From JAJCYL01 sp965206015 (GTDB lineage: Bacteria > Bacteroidota > Bacteroidia > Cytophagales > Cyclobacteriaceae), in assembly GCA_965206015.1 (NCBI GenBank), contig CBDBIW010000016.1, positions 1,054,001 to 1,118,000 on the forward strand: a DNA stretch of 64,000 nt, in the 5' to 3' direction. The first letter of the stretch is position 1. Each line of letters begins with the position of its first letter. Position numbers and translations under genes: made by a program. Under the pieces are notes generated by a model. That model did not search any database, had not been told where the DNA came from, and saw only the letters and a program-made list of their open reading frames with translations. This document shows, piece by piece, positions 44,352 through 54,886 of this stretch.

Positions 44352-45207
44352 AAGATCGTTGCAAGGCATTCTGAAATATTACTCGTTATGTATTACATTT
44401 ACGTATGAAAAAACAATCCATTCTTAGCCTGGCAGACAGCATTTGTGAGCTACGAACCCGCAAAATAAAAAAGACTTTTTTCACTCAGATAAATACTGTT
44501 TTGGACCGGGCATCGATTGAATCAGTCATCTCTGCCTTTTATCAAAAGGGCAAGAGTGCGACAGGTAAACCCGGTTATGATGGGCTGTTGCCATTTAAGA
44601 GGTGTTTACTTCAAACATGGTACGGATTGAGCGATTATGAAGTAGAAGATCGTGTCAATGATCGTATTTCTTTTGGCTATTTCTGTGGATCAACAACAGA
44701 CTAGGCAGCTCCGGATCATAGTACTTTAAGCCGCTTTCGTAGTGCCATGTCCAAATCAGGTGGTTTTGAGCTGCTTTTGAAGGAGATCAATCGCAGTTGA
44801 GCAGGCATAAAATCATCGTTAAAACAGGAGTCATAGTCGATGCCAGTGTGATAGAAACTCCTTTGAGGCCAAAAAGAACAAACCCTTAACCCATTGGGAG
44901 AAGCGTTTCAATAAATTGGCAGGTAAGACACGTTTTAAAGCAGCACACACATTTGGGAGCATCAAACTTTGGTTCGCCGGAGGAGTAGCAGGGTACAGAG
45001 GGATAGAGAAGATGCATAATCAGAACATAATGGAAGCACTATCTTACAATTTGTATCGCACCCCTGGGATCATTGCGTCTAATCGTTAAAAATGAAGCCT
45101 GTCGCACCCCAAAGAACAGAGAAAATAAAAAAAATACAAGTATACAACCTCAGTCTTTAGCCAAAAATCCAACGCGAATCATCGTTCATGACTTTTGCAA
45201 CGGTCTT
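44352..45207 (+). mobile_element. IS5-like element, internally deleted, copy 2
   Basis: An 856-bp element from AAGATCGTTGCAA (44352-44364) to TTGCAACGGTCTT (45195-45207), with a GT dinucleotide on both outer sides that may be a 2-bp target duplication. It is almost identical to copies 1 and 3 and carries the same central deletion. Confidence 0.87.
44405..45089 (+). pseudogene. IS5-family transposase, disrupted (copy 2)
   Basis: The N-terminal 99 residues are open to a TAG at 44702-44704, where CAG is expected. Beyond it AAPDHSTLSRFRSAMSKS follows in the same frame, without the extra C seen in copies 1 and 3. Later frame errors lie near NRS-stop (45150-type NSQLSRHK position, about 44800) and in the THWEKRFN region. 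The central catalytic block is missing, as in the other copies. Confidence 0.8.
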
Positions 45208-45403
45208 GTGTTATTTGTTTGGAATTCTGCTCCCTTCCTATTACGCTTAATGGTAAATAATTTTTTACACCAAAATTAACTATGAAATGAAAATCAATGA
45301 GATATTATCCGGATGACAAGTTTGATAAAGAACCGTGGGCAGAGATAATTCCTTATTACTCTTTATTTTTACATTTGCATAGTATTCTAATTTGTATAGT
45401 AAT

Positions 45404-46291
45404 ATGCTCGCATTGAAAAACTCCTGTTTTATACTTTTTGTCCTTTTATTGCTCGCCGGTTGTGATGAGAGATTAATTGACTATGCGGATTTGGATATCT
45501 CGCCCGAGCAAAATTTTGAAATAGTCATCGAGGGATTTATTACCACCGAAAAGACCAGGTATCAGGTGAAATTATCCAAACCTGTGGTGCAGCAGGCAGA
45601 TACTTCGCAGTTTGTACCTATAACCAGTGCGACCGTCCAATTAATGGAGGGAGCCAATACCTATCTGTATGAGCTAATTGATCAGGAAAAGGGAATTTAC
45701 CAAACCATTGACAGCCTTTCGGGGACTGTTGGGAAAACCTATACGCTGGTGGTGGATTATGAAAACCATACCTACACCGCCACAGATTCGATAGTTCTTT
45801 GTGATTCGGTGATAGACTATCCCATTGATGAAATATGCCAGCCTGGTCGTAGCTATCAAATAGACTCAAAATTGCACAATTTCGGTTATCAAAGTCCTTC
45901 ATGGTGGTGGTATAGCCAAAATCCGGACAGAGACATAAAGGACTTTTCAGAGGATGTTTCGGAGCAGACACTATACAATCATCAGGGCAGCAGACCGCAA
46001 GGGTTGTTTCCATTTATCGAGTTTGGTTATGGTTATAGTGTTAAACCGGAAGATACCGTGGAGCTGATCCGTCAGGTTCCGTCCCCTGCCTATTACGCTT
46101 ACTCAGTCTCCCTGTTTAATGTGACAGACTGGAGTACGGGAAATTTTTCAGTAGTTCCGGGAAATACCCTGTCAAATGTAAGTGCAGGAGGCACGGGCTT
46201 TTTTTACACAACAGATGTCGTAAGGTTTAGAATAACCGGCACAAATTTAGTCGAATTGTCAGGTGTCAAATGTTTTTCAAAGTTTGGCTAA
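45404..46291 (+). CDS. DUF4249 domain lipoprotein
   Basis: About 295 residues from the ATG at 45404 (an alternative at 45392). The lipobox is LLLLAGCDE. The body matches DUF4249: FEIVIEGFITTEKTRYQVKL, PVVQQADTSQFVPITSATVQ, TYTLVVDYENHTYTATD. DUF4249 lipoproteins are typically encoded beside TonB-dependent receptors with a carboxypeptidase-like N-domain, as here. It probably acts as an outer-membrane partner of that receptor. Its last 29 bp overlap the start of the next frame. Confidence 0.85.
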   Translation: MLALKNSCFILFVLLLLAGCDERLIDYADLDISPEQNFEIVIEGFITTEKTRYQVKLSKPVVQQADTSQFVPITSATVQLMEGANTYLYELIDQEKGIYQTIDSLSGTVGKTYTLVVDYENHTYTATDSIVLCDSVIDYPIDEICQPGRSYQIDSKLHNFGYQSPSWWWYSQNPDRDIKDFSEDVSEQTLYNHQGSRPQGLFPFIEFGYGYSVKPEDTVELIRQVPSPAYYAYSVSLFNVTDWSTGNFSVVPGNTLSNVSAGGTGFFYTTDVVRFRITGTNLVELSGVKCFSKFG

Positions 46292-46790
46292 AAAGCCCGG
46301 ATTATTTACGATGGTACTGACGCTCTTGCCGTATCTCTCCACAGCTCAAAGCGGTCTCGAGATTATTGACTATCATGAAACTGCTAAAGTGATTTCGCAA
46401 AAAGAGTTCCCGGTCATGGACACCCCGGTCATTGCAATTATAGACAATGGAGTAAACATTTCACATGAGGACTTATCAAAGACTCTTTGGACAAACAGCC
46501 ACGAAATTCCCGATAACGGGACAGATGATGACTATTATGGTTGGCCCATGTCTGTTTACCCCAATCCTGCCTCGCTACAAACGTCGATATTTGTTGAAAA
46601 TAAAGCCACTTCAAGTCTTGACATAAGGATCATTAATCTGGACGGAAAATCTGTATCCGGAAAGCAAACAAACATTCAAAAGGGATTTAGTACAATCCCT
46701 ATTGACCTTCAGGGGATTTCTTCAGGACTTCACATCCTTGAGGTGTCTTCTTCCAAAACCATAAAGACTGCAAAAATATTGATTCAATGA
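46263..46790 (+). CDS. subtilase N-terminal piece fused to a T9SS sorting domain
   Basis: A 175-codon open frame. Residues about 1-30 are a signal-like segment. About 50-95 resemble the first part of an S8 peptidase, with the catalytic Asp in VIAIIDNGVNISHEDL and the usual TNSHEIPDNGTDDDYYGW. The sequence then passes directly into MSVYPNPASLQTSIFVENKA and ends KTIKTAKILIQ, a type-A T9SS tail. The catalytic His and Ser, about 250 residues or more, are gone, with the frame kept. It overlaps the downstream receptor by 4 bp, so it may still be translated and exported, but cannot be a protease. Confidence 0.72.
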   Translation: MSNVFQSLAKKPGLFTMVLTLLPYLSTAQSGLEIIDYHETAKVISQKEFPVMDTPVIAIIDNGVNISHEDLSKTLWTNSHEIPDNGTDDDYYGWPMSVYPNPASLQTSIFVENKATSSLDIRIINLDGKSVSGKQTNIQKGFSTIPIDLQGISSGLHILEVSSSKTIKTAKILIQ

Positions 46791-49080
46791 ATCTTCTGAA
46801 ACGCCTACTTTATTTTATCACTTCTCTTTCTGTAAGTGTTGCCAGCATTGGCCAAACAACATATACGATCAGTGGGTATGTCACCGACAAGCATACAGGT
46901 GAGGTTTTGATAGGTGCCACCATTCACGAAACAGTGGGTTTTAATGGAACGTCCGCCAATGGCTATGGCTATTACTCCATCACTTTGGCGGAAGGACAAC
47001 ATACCATTGTGTGCTCTTATGTAGGATATGCAGCGGAAAGTTTTGAGATTAACCTCAGGGAGAACCTGTCAAAAAGAATATCACTTTCAAATGAAACTAT
47101 AGACCTTGAAGTAGTCACTATCACAGCAGAGTCAGAAACGAACCCGCTGGCCATCAATGACTTTAGTGTCGAAAGGCTTACAATTGATAATATTCGAAAA
47201 CTACCCAGCCTGATCGGTGAAGCAGATGTGATCAAAGCGATACAGCTACAATCAGGGGTTAAAACGCTCGGTGATGGTTCGTCGGGCATGTTTATCAGAG
47301 GCGGGAGCAGCGATCAAAATCTGATCATCATCGACGAAGCACCCATTTACAACCCTTCTCACATGTTTGGTCTTATATCGGTTTTCAACCCCGATGCCGT
47401 CAATCATGTCACCCTCTACAAAAGCAATATGCCGGCGCAATATGGAGGCAGAGTATCTTCGGTAATTGATACTAAAATGAAAGAGGGCAATAGGCATGAA
47501 TACGATTTTTCGGCAGGCATAAGTCCGTTTTCAGGAACTTTCACTATGAATGGGCCGATTGTAAAGGAAAAAGCAGCCTTCTTTTCTCAGGAAGAAAAAG
47601 TCTGAGTGATCTTCTTATTGAGCCCGAACAAACAGCCAGTGCTGTGCCAGGCTTTTATGATTTGAATTTGAAATTCAATTCAAACATCGGGAGCAAGGAT
47701 CGGGTGTATATATCCTTTTATAAGGGAAAGGACTTGTTAAGAACCTCTGACGGGTTTTTTAATGAATGGGGCAATACCTCTGCCACCTTAAGATGGAATC
47801 GGGCTATAGGAGACAAAATGTTTTTGAATACATCACTTATATCCAGTGACTATGAGAATTTTCTGGAATTTAGCGAAGAAAGAACCTACAAGTGGCGGAC
47901 CGGACTCAAAGACCTCAACCTGAAATTGGATTTGTCCTGCTTTCTCCGCCCCGGCAATGTGATAGAAATAGGTGCAGGAAGTATCAATCATAGATTTATT
48001 CCTGGAGAAACCGTGGACACCCTTCAAAGCATTCCCAGAATACGTGCCTTCGAGCATTCCTTTTATGTGCTAAATGATGTACAGCCTGCCGATTGGCTCG
48101 GATTGAATTATGGCTTACGTATTTCATCCTTCCAAAATTACGGACGCACAACCTGGTACGATTACGATGATTTTCATGACCCCATTGGTGAAAACACCAA
48201 CGAAAAAGGCGTTTATGCAAAAAAATTTAATGCCGAGCCACGCATCAGTGCAAATTTTAAATTGAACCCCAGGTTTTCTTTAAAAGTTGCCTATGCCAGA
48301 AATGCTCAATACATACAGGTTCTACAAAACAACAATCTTTCGTACACGTCATTGGAAACATGGTTTCCCGCAAATCGCAATATCAAACCCATCCTCGTGG
48401 ATGTGGTCTCGACAGGATGGTTTCATTCATTAGACAAAGGCTTATTTTTGTCCATTGAATCGTACTATAAGTCCTATCAGAATCAGATTGATTTTGTAGA
48501 TCATGCAGCCTTGCTCAATAATCCATTCATCGAAGGTGAAACAAGAAGTGGCACGGCCAGAGCCTACGGCGCAGAACTAAACCTGAAAAAGGAAACCGGC
48601 AAGTTGCAGTGGACTCTTAGCTACACCTATTCCAAAGCTCTAAGAAAGATCAATGGCATTAACAACAATGGGGAGTTTAATTCACCCTTTGATATACCTC
48701 ATGATTTCAGAGTAATTAGTAGTTATAAGATAAACCCTACGTGGAGTGTGGGTTCGGCCTTTATATATTCAACCGGAAGACCAATTACCTTGCCTGTGAG
48801 TTTCTATGCTTATCAAGACAGATTTGTCCCAATCTATACAGAACGAAACAGCAGCAGAGTTTCGGAATATCATCGACTGGATCTTTCGTTTAATCGTGAA
48901 CCAACGACCAAAAACGGTAGAGTTTATTGGTCGATGAATTTTGGACTACACAATGTCTATGGACGCAAAAATCCTCTTGGTTATCGATTTGAGGGAAATT
49001 TGTCGTCTGCAACCATTGATACTTACGAACAAAGTTTGTCCGGGATCATACCCAATTTTTCAATTAAGATGGATTTTTAG
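46787..49080 (+). CDS. TonB-dependent receptor with carboxypeptidase-like domain, one frameshift
   Basis: The first frame (46787-47605) has a signal peptide (ending SIGQ), a CarboxypepD_reg-like domain (TISGYVTDKHTGEVLIGATI, CSYVGYAAESFEINL) and the plug (GSSGMFIRGGSSDQNLIIID, NMPAQYGGRVSSVIDTKM). The barrel continues in the -1 frame to 49080 (FYDLNLKFNSNIGSKDRVYI through SLSGIIPNFSIKMDF). The shift lies at a T4 run at 47582-47585; one more T would give FFFSGRKSLSDLLIEPEQ and restore a normal receptor of about 763 residues. It begins 4 bp inside the subtilase relic and follows its usual partner DUF4249. Confidence 0.82.
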
Positions 49081-49315
49081 AAACCAGTCGTTTACATTAG
49101 ATATCAGCCTTGGATTATATGCTTATCTGCTATGGCGAAGGCTTTTGTGATGATGTCTAAGAGTCATGCCACCACTCAAAGTGCCTCACGGTGACAATCT
49201 CTTCGAACACCCGGGGCGACAAAATAAAACCTAATTCACTGCTCTGGAAAAATCCTAGTCGGCAGTGTCTTGCTTTTCTACCCAAAAATTATTGAATCCC
49301 TCCCCAATATGAAGC

Positions 49316-50172
49316 AAGATCGTTGCAAGGCATTCTGAAATATTACACATTATGTATTACATTTACGTATGCAAAAACAATCCATTCTTAGCCTGGCAGA
49401 CAGCATTTGTGAGCTACGAACCCGCAAAATAAAAAAGACTTTTTTCACTCAGATAAATACTGTTTTGGACCGGGCATCGATTGAATCAGTCATCTCTGCC
49501 TTTTATCAAAAGGGCAGGAGTGCGACAGGTAAACCCGGTTATGACGGGCTGTTGCTATTTAAGATGTGTTTACTTCAAACAGGGTACGGACTGAGCGATT
49601 ATGAAGTAGAAGATCGTGTCAATGATCGTATTTCTTTTGGCTATTTCTGTGGATTAACAACAGATCAGGCAGCTCCGGATCCATAGTACTTTAAGCCGCT
49701 TTCGTAGTGCCATGTCCAAATCAGGTGGTTTTGAGCTACTTTTGAAGGAGATCAATCGCAGTTGAGCAGGCATAAAATCATCGTTAAAACAGGAGTCATA
49801 GTCGATGCCAGTGTGATAGAAACTCCTTTGAGGCCAAAAAGAACAAGCCCTTAACCCATTGGGAGAAGCGTTTCAATAAATTGGCAGGTAAGACACGTTT
49901 TAAAGTAGCACACACATTTGGGGGCATCAGACTTTGGTTCGCCGGAGGAGTAGCAGGGTACGCAGGGATAGAGAAAATGCATAATCAGAACATCATGGAA
50001 GCTTTATCTTACAATTTGTATCGCACCCCTGGGATCATTGCGTCTAATCGTTAAAAATGAAGCCTGTCGCACCCCAAAGAACAGAGAAAACAGAAAAAAT
50101 ACAAGTATACAACTTCAATCTTTAGCCAAAAATCCAACGCGAATCATCGTTCATGACTTTTGCAACGGTCTT
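49316..50172 (+). mobile_element. IS5-like element, internally deleted, copy 3
   Basis: An 857-bp element from AAGATCGTTGCAA (49316-49328) to TTGCAACGGTCTT (50160-50172), with GC on both outer sides as a possible 2-bp target duplication. It is in the same orientation as copy 2, so the pair brackets 45208-49315 like a composite transposon. From 49081 to 49315 no gene was seen. Confidence 0.87.
49369..50054 (+). pseudogene. IS5-family transposase, disrupted (copy 3)
   Basis: The first 105 residues are open and end in APDP-stop, as in copy 1, because of an additional C in the GGATCCATAG stretch. The remainder is the same frameshifted string (STLSRFRSAMSKSGGFEL, VIVDASVIETPLRPK, FAGGVAGYAGIEKMHNQN, ALSYNLYRTPGIIASNR). 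The central catalytic block is missing. Confidence 0.8.
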
Positions 50173-50191
50173 GCCATTACATTTCATTATT

Positions 50192-51514
50192 CTAATCTTC
50201 CGTTCTTGTTCTAATTTTCCCAACAATGTAATTTCCCACTTCCCTGCCCTGAATTACACCATTGTCAATGGCTGGCATATAGTGAATTCCACCATATAGC
50301 CTGCTTATTGCTGCCTCCGATGAGGCTTCCATGAAGGAATTGAAAAATCTAGATGGAAGTCCATATTCAACCTCAGTGGTGTCCAGGAAACTAAATTTTT
50401 CACCAAAAAGGTCTGTAAGAGTTACTGCCGCAGCTGTTGAAATGACACTATGACCACTGGTATATTCTGGAAATGGTGGGGTTTGAAGAAGTGGCACCCA
50501 ATTTTGGTCTAAATGCTCATTTATTACAGTTTCAGGTCGAATGAGTATGCTTCTCCATTTTTCGTCCCAGCAACTTATAAATGCATCAAAAAGTGAAATG
50601 GAAACTTTGGCATAAGCTTCAACTGTTTCAACAAAATTAGATTGTGATTTTCTGGTGGTAATGGCAGTAATACCCATCCAGTGCCCACCAGGTGTAATTT
50701 TTTTTGTTGCGAACATGGCGTGTCCGGCATGATGGGAAACAAAAGGGTTGCAATCCCAGAATTTGGCAATCGTTTCCTGATCCTCATCAAGATTCACACT
50801 CGTTTCATAGACAACCATCAATTCCTCATAAAACGGACTGCCTTTATCCATATCAAATGGGGTAGGAGGAGGTGGAATGAATTGAGTGGCTGAATCAATG
50901 ACAAAGGTTCTGATTTTATTCCAACTGGGTTCAATACCTTCCATATAATCTGGAGGTGTTGGTTTCCAGGCATCAGCATCGCTTTTGACAGTATACTTTG
51001 GGAAAGTGCGAGTTTGATTATAATTATCTGTATTTGCCCATGCAAGAATATGGTCAGCCACTTGTACGCCGTACTTCATTGAACGGTCAAACACATCATC
51101 TGGAATTCCGCTATCCTTTACTTTATCCCAAAGATTGGTTTCGTATTCCTCCATACGATCTTCAGAAAAGATCATTGATTTACCAACTCTCAAGAATGCT
51201 TTGAGGGAGGCTACTTCAAAACTATATTCTTTTGTTTTATCTGGTTGAGGAGGTAATTCAAGACCGGATAATTGGTCAGAGAGGGATAGATAGTCAGGAT
51301 AGTCTGGGATTAAAGCCTCATAGGCAGCTATGTTTGGATATGCATAAATGCGACTGGCCACAGGTGGGGAGAATATATCATAAACGATTAAATCTGTTAA
51401 CTGCTTCATCGAACTATGGTAAAGCTCCGAGTCCGTAGTTATTGGTCTGTAGTCTGTTTTTTGGCAGCCAATTGAAACTAGAAATATCAAGAATATATTG
51501 TTGAAATTATTCAT
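50192..51514 (-). CDS. vanadium-dependent haloperoxidase-like (PAP2 superfamily) lipoprotein
   Basis: A 440-residue lipoprotein (Cys17 in FLVSIGCQK). The C-terminal half has the vanadate/phosphate-binding motifs of the PAP2 superfamily: PPFPEYTSGHSVISTAAAV (Ser-Gly-His) and SRLYGGIHYMPAIDNG (Arg and the active-site His). An earlier RPETVINE region is also typical. Members with this architecture are annotated as vanadium haloperoxidases; some are acid phosphatases, and sequence alone does not tell which. It is the last gene of the run after SusC/SusD and three VCBS proteins. Confidence 0.85.
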   Translation of the reverse strand: MNNFNNIFLIFLVSIGCQKTDYRPITTDSELYHSSMKQLTDLIVYDIFSPPVASRIYAYPNIAAYEALIPDYPDYLSLSDQLSGLELPPQPDKTKEYSFEVASLKAFLRVGKSMIFSEDRMEEYETNLWDKVKDSGIPDDVFDRSMKYGVQVADHILAWANTDNYNQTRTFPKYTVKSDADAWKPTPPDYMEGIEPSWNKIRTFVIDSATQFIPPPPTPFDMDKGSPFYEELMVVYETSVNLDEDQETIAKFWDCNPFVSHHAGHAMFATKKITPGGHWMGITAITTRKSQSNFVETVEAYAKVSISLFDAFISCWDEKWRSILIRPETVINEHLDQNWVPLLQTPPFPEYTSGHSVISTAAAVTLTDLFGEKFSFLDTTEVEYGLPSRFFNSFMEASSEAAISRLYGGIHYMPAIDNGVIQGREVGNYIVGKIRTRTED

Positions 51515-51613
51515 GCTGTTAATTATTAGGAGCTTTCGAAGCAGTAAAGTTATAAAGGATTAGCTCATCATCATTCTTCAAATCGAAATAGAATTCATTC
51601 GAAGCCTTGAGAT

Positions 51614-54600
51614 TTACTTCCTGGTATTGAATAATTGAAGCGATTCATTATTCCTTGCGGCAATCAGGATTCGAACTTCTTTAATTGTTATAAATTTTAT
51701 ATCCCTGATCTGGCCTTCGAGGTATAATCCACTGATTTTATTGGGAACATATGTCCAATCAGCATTGCCATGATTTACATACAGTGATCCATAGTCTTCA
51801 CTATATCTGCCTTGCTGTATTGCTACTGGATAAAAATTACCTGCGAGTAGTATTTCGTCATGACCATCGGCATTAAAGTCATCTACCAAAATGGTGGTAA
51901 CAACACTAAACTGGGTTTCAAAACTCATCGGATTAAACTCAAAATCCCCGTCTTTATTGATATAAACACCCGTACGCATTTCAAATACTTTTAATTGAGT
52001 TGCTGTATCAATGGCAGCTTGCCCTAATAACTCACTAACTGTCGCGTGTGCATATTGGTCGTAATCTGTAAAATTTTTCTTAATCTTTACCAATTGTTTG
52101 CCAAGGTCTTGTCTGGATACGAAAATAGATTCAACACCGTCCTTGTAATAGGTCAATATCTGATCCAATTTTCCGTTTCCATCAAAATCATTCAAATAGA
52201 GTGTCAGTGGTTCCTCTAAAGATGCTTTCAACTTGGAATTTAAACCCAAATTCCCGCCTATGATGTCGTTATCGCCATCGTGGTCAAAGTCTAAAATTTC
52301 GATTGTTTGCCACAATCCATTTGAGCCGCGTAAACCCTCTGAATGCTTTAATTTTCCTGATTCAAAATAAAATACCTTTATAGGTTGCCATAGAGCCGCT
52401 ACCACCAGATCCTTTTCACCGTTCCCATCTATATCCGCCCATTTCGCATCTTTAACCATACCAACGCGAGACAAGTCTGGAAACTGACCGGTTATTTTTT
52501 CAAAAGACTTGCCTTCCCGGTTGAGCATGAGATGACTTTCAGGAGTTAACCCATAATTCCATGGCACAGCTAAACTGCCCAAGAATATGTCTTGATACCC
52601 GTCATCATTGAAATCATGAATGGCAGCAACGGACCCTGTTTCAAAGATATCAGTGAGTAATGAATTGTCTCTTTCGAACCAGCCGGAACCGTTATTGTGA
52701 TATATTCTGCTAAGCTGGTTCTTGGATTTATTATCAAATTCATTTCCACCGCTGACAACTATTAAATCCAAATCACCATCATTTTCAATATCAAAAAAAT
52801 GAGCATCAACATCTTCTAATAGCTGGTCGTCTTTAAAAACATGCGCGCTAATGAATTCCCCGTTATTTTGAACAAATAATTCCCCTGATTGGTTTTTTGC
52901 CCCTCCAATATAAATATCGGAGGCTCCATCCCCATTCACATCACCAATGGCCATTACAGGTCCTTCCTGGGAATTCATATGAGGAATAATGGCCTCTCTA
53001 TTAAATTCTACAAATTTGTTTTCCTTATGAATAAAATCTAATCCATAATTACCAGCAGCTTTGAAAAGCTGGTTTTCTTGTGTTGATGAAATTCCATTAG
53101 AGATACTTGCCTTGGAAGCCACAAGGATAATTTCTCTGTTAACTTCAATGTTCTGACGTTTCTCGGCCTTACCAGATGGCCAAACGACCACTAAGGAGTC
53201 AATCAATTTGGTGGCCCCTAATCCAATAACCATTTTATTGTCCACGGTGGATTGAAATCCACGTTGGACAAAATGCTCGTAAAATTGAAAATGATCTTTG
53301 ATATATAGATATAATTTAGCACCGATGCCAGAGGTATTTCTACTATCTCCCTTGAATCGAATTGTTAAAAAACTGGTATGGGCTGAGTCTTGCTCTCTTG
53401 TTAAGTTTTTTAGGATTTGCGCCTCACTTTTCAAATTATTTTGAATCAACTCGAGATCTCCGTCATTGTCTAGATCCGCATAAACCGTACCATTGGTAAC
53501 CGTTGAAGTCTCATCAAACCATTCACTTGTGACGTCCTTAAAAGTAAGATTCCGGTTATTGGTAAAGAAATAGTTGGGCACTCGGCCGTCAGGCATTTCG
53601 GCTATGAAATCGGCATTTGTAATGGCAGGATTTCTCACTTTGTCGTTGCTGATAAAGTCTATATAATCCAGATCGTTAGGGCGTTTCTCAGTGCCATTGG
53701 AAATGAACAGATCTTTCCAGCCATCATTGTCAAAATCAGCCAGTAGGGGAGCCCAACTCCAGTCGGTGGCGTGGACTCCTGTCAACATTGCAATATCAGA
53801 AAACTTACCGTTCCCACGATTAATCAGTAAACTGTTCCGGCTGTATTGATTCATATAGCCAAAAGAGAGTTTCATGGTGGATATTTCATAAGAGTCATCA
53901 CCAGTGGATTTTTTGCGTATTATTTCATCGTTTGGAAGCATATCCAACGTAATGATATCAATCAGACCATCATTGTTGTAATCTGTGAGATCGTTTCCCA
54001 TTGAAAATTTACTGGTATGATGAGCCATTCCAGATAAAGACTCTGTAAATGTTTTATTTCCATTGTTGAGATATAAATAATCATTTTCACTAAAATCATT
54101 GGAAACATAAATGTCCGTGTATCCGTCCTGGTTGATGTCAGCAAGACCTACACCAAGTCCGTAGCCAATGTGTGAGTTATAAATACCGGAAGTGCTGGTT
54201 GTGTTCCTGAAAATCCCATTATCATTTTCATATATCCGGTCACCTGATAAAGAATCTTTTTCATTTCGCAGTGCTATGGTTCCATAACTATTGCGGGTGT
54301 GGACTGCATGATTTAGCAAGTACATATCCAAGTCCCCATCATTGTCCATGTCGAAAAACGCGGAGTGTGTAGAAAATCCCCGGAAATTCAAGCCAAATGT
54401 TTTAGACCTTTCGGTAAAAGTCAGATTCCCATTGTTGATATAAAGCTCATTATGCCCAACGAGGCCTTTATAATTGGATACCCGGCAAACATAGATGTCC
54501 AGAAAACCATCACCATTGACATCAGCCATCGATACACCAGTTTTCCATGGCCCCTTCATTTCAACACCGGCAGATATTGTAATGTCCTGAAATTCGAGAT

Positions 54601-54886
54601 TGCCCTTGTTTAGGTAAAGTTTATTTTCTTTTTCGTTGGCGGTAAAATATATATCTGACAGGCCATCGTTGTTAATGTCGCCAACCGCAACACCGCCACC
54701 ATTGTAATAGTAGAGATATTCAATAATGTTGAATTCTTCGGACTCCTCTAATGAATTTTGAAAATAAATACCAGAATACTCCGGGCTAAGCTTTATGAAC
54801 CTATGTTCTTTTTTACCTTGATAATTGCAGGCCGTAGCAATGACCAAAAGAAGAAGGGTTAATGACTGACTGATAGCATTTTTCAC
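51614..54886 (-). CDS. VCBS-repeat/ASPIC-UnbV lipoprotein (third of three)
   Basis: A 1,090-residue lipoprotein (Cys20 in VIATACNYQ). Two FG-GAP/VCBS propeller arrays with DxNxDGxxD calcium-type loops (GDINNDGLSDIYF, DVNGDGFLDIYV, DMDNDGDLDMYLL) flank a central ASPIC/UnbV domain (about 515-580; FVQRGFQSTVDNKMVIGLGA, SLVVVWPSGKAEKRQ). The layout resembles CRTAC1-like proteins and is shared with 54883-58179 and 58734-62024. It is probably a surface calcium-binding scaffold or receptor. It overlaps the upstream paralogue by 4 bp. Past its stop, another frame stays protein-like to 51519. Confidence 0.87.
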   Translation of the reverse strand: MKNAISQSLTLLLLVIATACNYQGKKEHRFIKLSPEYSGIYFQNSLEESEEFNIIEYLYYYNGGGVAVGDINNDGLSDIYFTANEKENKLYLNKGNLEFQDITISAGVEMKGPWKTGVSMADVNGDGFLDIYVCRVSNYKGLVGHNELYINNGNLTFTERSKTFGLNFRGFSTHSAFFDMDNDGDLDMYLLNHAVHTRNSYGTIALRNEKDSLSGDRIYENDNGIFRNTTSTSGIYNSHIGYGLGVGLADINQDGYTDIYVSNDFSENDYLYLNNGNKTFTESLSGMAHHTSKFSMGNDLTDYNNDGLIDIITLDMLPNDEIIRKKSTGDDSYEISTMKLSFGYMNQYSRNSLLINRGNGKFSDIAMLTGVHATDWSWAPLLADFDNDGWKDLFISNGTEKRPNDLDYIDFISNDKVRNPAITNADFIAEMPDGRVPNYFFTNNRNLTFKDVTSEWFDETSTVTNGTVYADLDNDGDLELIQNNLKSEAQILKNLTREQDSAHTSFLTIRFKGDSRNTSGIGAKLYLYIKDHFQFYEHFVQRGFQSTVDNKMVIGLGATKLIDSLVVVWPSGKAEKRQNIEVNREIILVASKASISNGISSTQENQLFKAAGNYGLDFIHKENKFVEFNREAIIPHMNSQEGPVMAIGDVNGDGASDIYIGGAKNQSGELFVQNNGEFISAHVFKDDQLLEDVDAHFFDIENDGDLDLIVVSGGNEFDNKSKNQLSRIYHNNGSGWFERDNSLLTDIFETGSVAAIHDFNDDGYQDIFLGSLAVPWNYGLTPESHLMLNREGKSFEKITGQFPDLSRVGMVKDAKWADIDGNGEKDLVVAALWQPIKVFYFESGKLKHSEGLRGSNGLWQTIEILDFDHDGDNDIIGGNLGLNSKLKASLEEPLTLYLNDFDGNGKLDQILTYYKDGVESIFVSRQDLGKQLVKIKKNFTDYDQYAHATVSELLGQAAIDTATQLKVFEMRTGVYINKDGDFEFNPMSFETQFSVVTTILVDDFNADGHDEILLAGNFYPVAIQQGRYSEDYGSLYVNHGNADWTYVPNKISGLYLEGQIRDIKFITIKEVRILIAARNNESLQLFNTRK

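Noticed and set aside
45618..46013. Minus-strand frame within the DUF4249 gene
   Set aside because: It is a shadow of the DUF4249 frame; the plus-strand protein has a lipobox and family blocks.
49369..49686. The 105-residue IS5-like N-terminal frame as a programmed-frameshift orfA
   Set aside because: The remaining part has further frame errors and lacks the central catalytic block, so frameshifting would not give a working transposase.
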